Shown piece after piece: positions 60,861-64,000 of a stretch of DNA of 64,000 nucleotides. The position numbers and the translations under genes are program-made. This stretch comes from Exilibacterium tricleocarpae. GTDB lineage: Bacteria; Pseudomonadota; Gammaproteobacteria; Pseudomonadales; Cellvibrionaceae. The stretch lies in the NCBI RefSeq assembly GCF_007004655.1, contig NZ_ML660094.1, forward strand, positions 1-64,000. Direction: 5' to 3'. The notes under the pieces were generated by a model. The model ran no database searches. It worked only from the letters and a program-made list of their open reading frames with translations, and was not told the DNA's origin. The stretch's first letter is position 1; the number at the start of each line of letters is the position of its first letter.

Positions 60861-61829
60861 TTGGTGAAACCGCCCCACTCTGCCGCTCCAAGTAAGACAC
60901 CAAGCTCCGTCACGGCGGATGCATCGCCCTCACACCGGCCAGGGCGCGGTATCGCCATGGCGGCGGCAATACTCTCCGCCGCCTGCTGGGGGTCGGCAAC
61001 CGTTCTGAGCAAGGGAGTGCTCGAGCACATGCCGCCCATGACCCTTCTGATCATCCAACTGACGGCGTCGGTCGCGTTTCTTTGGATCACCGCTCTCGTG
61101 CTGCGTGTGCGCTGTCGCTTTGACCGGCGGGCGCTACGCGGAAGCCTGAGCGGACTTCTGGAACCGGGTATTGCGTATACACTTGGCGTCGTCGGACTTG
61201 CGCTCACGACTGCCAGCAACGCCTCCCTCATCGGAACAGCCGAGCCGCTTTTTGTAGTCCTACTCGCCTGGATTCTTCTGAGAGAGCGCGTGAGTGCATC
61301 GATGTTGGGCTTGGTACTGATGGCGAGTCTTGGCATCGGGTTGGTGGTTATTCCTGACATCAGTAACGACACCGGTGAAGGATCACTGCTCGGCGATGCT
61401 CTCATCACAGCCGGCACGCTGTTTGCCGCACTCTACGTAATCGCCACGCGAAAGTTAGTTATGACCTTCGATCCAATATCACTATCGGCTATGCAGCAGA
61501 GCGTTGGTCTGATCTGGACTCTTGGGGTGTTGACGCTCGCCCTTTCACTCGGGCTCACCACGGTCGGGCTCGGCGGGGTTGGATTGGACATACTCATTCT
61601 CGCGGCCGTGTCGGGCGTCGTGCAATACGCTTTAGCATTCGGGTTATATCTTTTAGCGTTGCAGCGGCTGCCGGCCAACATCGCCGCATTCTACCTTGCT
61701 CTGATCCCGGTATTCGGCGTCGGCACGGCCTATATTTTCCTGGACGAGGTGTTGACCCCGTTGCAATGGCCTGGCGCTGTCTTCATCATCATATCTGTCG
61801 GTGCGGTATCCTACCTAAGTCAGGAGTGA
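60861..61829 (+). CDS. EamA (DMT-superfamily) exporter
   Basis: A 322-residue membrane protein with about ten hydrophobic helices: AAAILSAACWGSATVLSKGVL (first), VGLALTTASNASLIGTAEPLFVVLLAWILL (helices 3-4 of EamA), and the second repeat LPANIAAFYLALIPVFGVGTAYIFLDEVLTPLQWPGAVFIIISV. Amino acid or metabolite export is typical. The start may be TTG 60861 or GTG 60864. It forms an operon with the MarR gene. Confidence 0.9.
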   Translation: MVKPPHSAAPSKTPSSVTADASPSHRPGRGIAMAAAILSAACWGSATVLSKGVLEHMPPMTLLIIQLTASVAFLWITALVLRVRCRFDRRALRGSLSGLLEPGIAYTLGVVGLALTTASNASLIGTAEPLFVVLLAWILLRERVSASMLGLVLMASLGIGLVVIPDISNDTGEGSLLGDALITAGTLFAALYVIATRKLVMTFDPISLSAMQQSVGLIWTLGVLTLALSLGLTTVGLGGVGLDILILAAVSGVVQYALAFGLYLLALQRLPANIAAFYLALIPVFGVGTAYIFLDEVLTPLQWPGAVFIIISVGAVSYLSQE

Positions 61830-61849
61830 GGTGTCATTGCGAACACTCC

Positions 61850-61920
61850 AGGTCAAGGTGATCGTTCCCTGAAAGCACCTTTGCCTTCTCGATTCTGGCG
61901 ATGACATCCGCAGGAATCCT
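61850..61920. repeat. Right imperfect copy of a ~70 bp dispersed repeat
   Basis: Related to 60178-60250; a shorter GGTCAAGGTGCTC match recurs at about 61951. Read on the minus strand a frame ADVIARIEKAKVLSGNDHLDLE is possible here. Confidence 0.55.
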
Positions 61921-62386
61921 CCAAGCAAACAGAAAACAAGGATTGTCGGTCAAGGTGCTCTAGCCGCTAATACTTCAAGCCGAGAGGATACTGTGTAGAC
62001 ATAGCCACCCTTGGTAATCGCGACCGGCTCGGCGAGCGCCGGAACTCGGTAATGACCAACATTCTACCGGCACCCCAGGAGAAAACTCTGGCAATTTCGC
62101 CCTCCTCAACTATCACCCAAACCTAAGAACCGTAACGAATTCGAACCTCAAAAAATAAGACATTTCAGAATATTGACGATAGACAACGGTGGGCAATAAA
62201 CTGAAGGCTAGCTAACTTATTGATCAAAAAGCCAAAATCATGATCTAGAGACTGGCGCCTTCTATTTGAAGGCATATCGAACTTTTTGCTGCGCGCCGGG
62301 CCTGAAAGATCGGATTATTCTGGAGGAGATTGGGCAGACGTATCCCAGCGAGTATCTTGCTTAAGGCATTGATACAGCATCCAAGA
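61921..62386. other. Intergenic region, no gene seen
   Basis: About 465 bp downstream of the EamA and UxaA genes, both of which end here. No strong terminator hairpin recognised. Confidence 0.35.
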
Positions 62387-63844
62387 TCAGAGAACCGCAG
62401 AGCGCCGCCAAAAGGCCATTTGGCGATTTGAATGCGATTTCGGTTGGCGCCCGGAAGCGACATCCAGCACGAGGTCCAAAAGCGCATTCACGCATGATAA
62501 CTGCTGCGCCGTCTCGATCATTGGCTCGCCGTCGAAATCGATCCAGTCCGGCTTTTCGCTGGCCAGACGTTGCGTCGAGGAAATCTTAACGACGGGCGCG
62601 AAAGACCCCATCGGCGTACCCTTGCCGGTGCTGAAAAGAACAATATTGGCCCCGGCTGCGACAAGTGCACTGGTGGATAGTTCATCGGTTCCAGGCGCTT
62701 CGACAATCTGAAAACCGCTCGATACCGCGGGTTCGCCATAGCGAAGCACGCCCACCAGGGGAGAGGAACCCGATTTTTGTGCCGCACCGAGCGCTTTTTC
62801 GGCCAGGGTCGTCAGGCCGCCCTCAATGTTCCCGGGGTTGGGCTCGCCGGGCACCACCGCACCCTCGTACGCGAACTGCTTCCTGTAGTCTTCGAGAATG
62901 AGATCGAGCCGAGTCGAGGTAGCGACTGTGGAGGCGCGAGCTCTAAAGTGGTCGGCCGCTTCCATAAGCTCGGGTAACTCCGTCAGCAGTGTCGCGCCAT
63001 GGCTGGCGACAACGATATCAGCTATATGTCCGAGCAACGGGTTCGCGGTGAGTCCGCTGAGACCGTCGGTTGCACCGCACTTCAGCCCAACGATGAGCTT
63101 GCCAATTTCCTGCCGGGACCGATTGTCCCTCACTATTAGCGAGTGCATCTCTTGCGCAGCCCCAAGGACAGTATGGTAGTCGTCAGGCTCGTCCTGTAAA
63201 CCAATCTGCCTGAGACGCCCATTCTCAGTTCGCGAAGGGGACAGCCGAGAAAAGTCGGCAGAACGGAGTCCGATAAGAAGCGCCGCGCCGCAGTTCGGGT
63301 GTGAAACGAGTGCCCCCAGAAACGCATCGAACGAGGGATCTGGTCTGGGCGAGGAATCCAATGCGGGCACTACCCAAACGCCGTGATCTTCCCCATTCTC
63401 TCGCTCGTTAAGTTCGGCTGCAACGCGGCGCGCCAGTTCTTCAACCGAGCCGACCAGACAAACCAGCCATAACTCGTTGCGCGTGCCGACGCGCCCATCG
63501 GCTCGTCGAAATCCGAAAAACTCAAGTCTGCGTGTCGAAGTAGGCCTAAATTCGCGATCGGTGGGTCGCACCTCCGGACCGGGGCGCTCGCGTGATCCCG
63601 ATGCATTGTGCGTGTGGACCAGCGCCCCTGACGGTATGGTCCGGGTTGCCACCGCGATAGTATGCCCGTAGCGGCGGATGGAGGCGGCACGTTCGATGTC
63701 CTGCAGGGCGACTTTATAGCCTGACGGAACTCTCTCAATCGCAACCACGTTGAATGTGCCATCCGACAGCACGTCGCCCGGCTTTGCCGCCTCCAGTGCA
63801 ACTGCGACATTGTCATCCGCGTGCGTTCGGACCGCGCGAGCCAC
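62387..63844 (-). CDS. UxaA-family altronate dehydratase-like protein
   Basis: A 485-residue protein: the N-terminal SAF-like domain (~1-90, with GHTIAVATRTIPSGALVHTHNA) and the large UxaA domain: FFGFRRADGRVGTRNELWLV, VVPALDSS, HPNCGAALLIGL, KCGATDGLSGLTANPLLGH, NPGNIEGGLTTLAEKALG and FSTGKGTPMGSFAPVVKISS. The order is that of altronate/galactarate dehydratases, iron-dependent enzymes removing water from sugar acids. The substrate may be another sugar acid. The start is GTG 63844 with GGAGG upstream. The upstream part of its operon, if any, lies outside the window. Confidence 0.9.
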   Translation of the reverse strand: MARAVRTHADDNVAVALEAAKPGDVLSDGTFNVVAIERVPSGYKVALQDIERAASIRRYGHTIAVATRTIPSGALVHTHNASGSRERPGPEVRPTDREFRPTSTRRLEFFGFRRADGRVGTRNELWLVCLVGSVEELARRVAAELNERENGEDHGVWVVPALDSSPRPDPSFDAFLGALVSHPNCGAALLIGLRSADFSRLSPSRTENGRLRQIGLQDEPDDYHTVLGAAQEMHSLIVRDNRSRQEIGKLIVGLKCGATDGLSGLTANPLLGHIADIVVASHGATLLTELPELMEAADHFRARASTVATSTRLDLILEDYRKQFAYEGAVVPGEPNPGNIEGGLTTLAEKALGAAQKSGSSPLVGVLRYGEPAVSSGFQIVEAPGTDELSTSALVAAGANIVLFSTGKGTPMGSFAPVVKISSTQRLASEKPDWIDFDGEPMIETAQQLSCVNALLDLVLDVASGRQPKSHSNRQMAFWRRSAVL

Positions 63845-64000
63845 CCGTTCCTCCAGGTCTTTTGGGTATTGCGATAAGAATACATAGAAAAAATGCTGAA
63901 GTCAGCTTTTGGTCAACCGGGATTAATGGCGGCAGAATCGCCTAAAATGCGCTCCGACTGCCGCGGACAATCTGCCATGATCGGTGCCCTCCCAAAGTTC
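63845..64000. other. Right edge, no gene seen
   Basis: The 156 bp right of the UxaA start contain no supported gene and presumably its promoter. Confidence 0.35.

Overview
The window looks like a chromosomal segment of a free-living, probably marine, gammaproteobacterium. This is inferred from GC-rich core genes, a LysM/M23 lipoprotein, RND efflux, many small aromatic- and acyl-CoA-type enzymes, and single-gene LysR, TetR, HxlR, MarR and ArsR regulators. Genus and species cannot be named from the sequence alone.

Region 1 (1-13,709) is a mobile island at the 3' end of a tRNA-Asp gene. The 27 bp at the tRNA 3' end (13,683-13,709) recur exactly at 545-571, marking a 13.1 kb element. Just outside the left repeat is the C-terminal stump of a second integrase of the same type, cut by an IS21-type terminus. 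This suggests elements accreted in tandem at one att site. The cargo, in order, is: a NACHT-type STAND NTPase; a minus-strand operon of TIR-APAZ, short Argonaute and DUF2971 (a SPARTA defence system with an extra third gene); about 1 kb of gene-free DNA full of hairpins; an Integrase_1-type recombinase with a small partner; an XRE regulator/low-molecular-weight phosphatase pair; two small unknown genes; overlapping excisionase and integrase; and a zeta-toxin-like P-loop protein with a 58-residue upstream partner. The defence genes are clearly more AT-rich than the chromosome to the right.

Region 2 (13.7-26.9 kb) is mostly chromosomal: tRNA-Asp and tRNA-Val behind a good sigma70-like promoter, an orphan PAS histidine kinase, a DUF6351 hydrolase, a flavin reductase, tRNA-His with a possible remnant of an old integration, a frameshifted AraC gene, a uridine-kinase-like P-loop protein, a DUF2845 protein, a divergent LysR/aldo-keto reductase pair and a membrane protein ending in a Fis-type helix-turn-helix.

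Region 3 (27-42 kb) holds an isochorismatase-like hydrolase / Tat-exported amidohydrolase / MFS exporter operon divergent from an HxlR regulator; a LysM-M23 lipoprotein; an overlapping pair of an MBL-fold (ODP-like) protein and a chemoreceptor-tip-like protein; two crotonase-fold genes near a TetR regulator; and an 885-residue DUF4397 lipoprotein built by duplication of a four-domain block.

Region 4 (42-64 kb) is dominated by three separate ArsR + AHSA1/SRPBCC cassettes with 4-bp start/stop overlaps, carrying different extra genes (VOC protein; none; two GFA-type proteins). Around them are a PLP decarboxylase, a flavodoxin-like protein, a DUF1801 protein, an RND efflux pair, an SDR, an AraC regulator, a second isochorismatase-like hydrolase, a perfect 15 x 8 bp tandem repeat, an epimerase-like protein, a MarR/EamA exporter pair flanked by an imperfect repeat, and a UxaA-type dehydratase at the right edge.

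The best candidate for an unusual system is the SPARTA operon extended by DUF2971, next to a repeat-flanked NACHT gene and the hairpin-rich region upstream.
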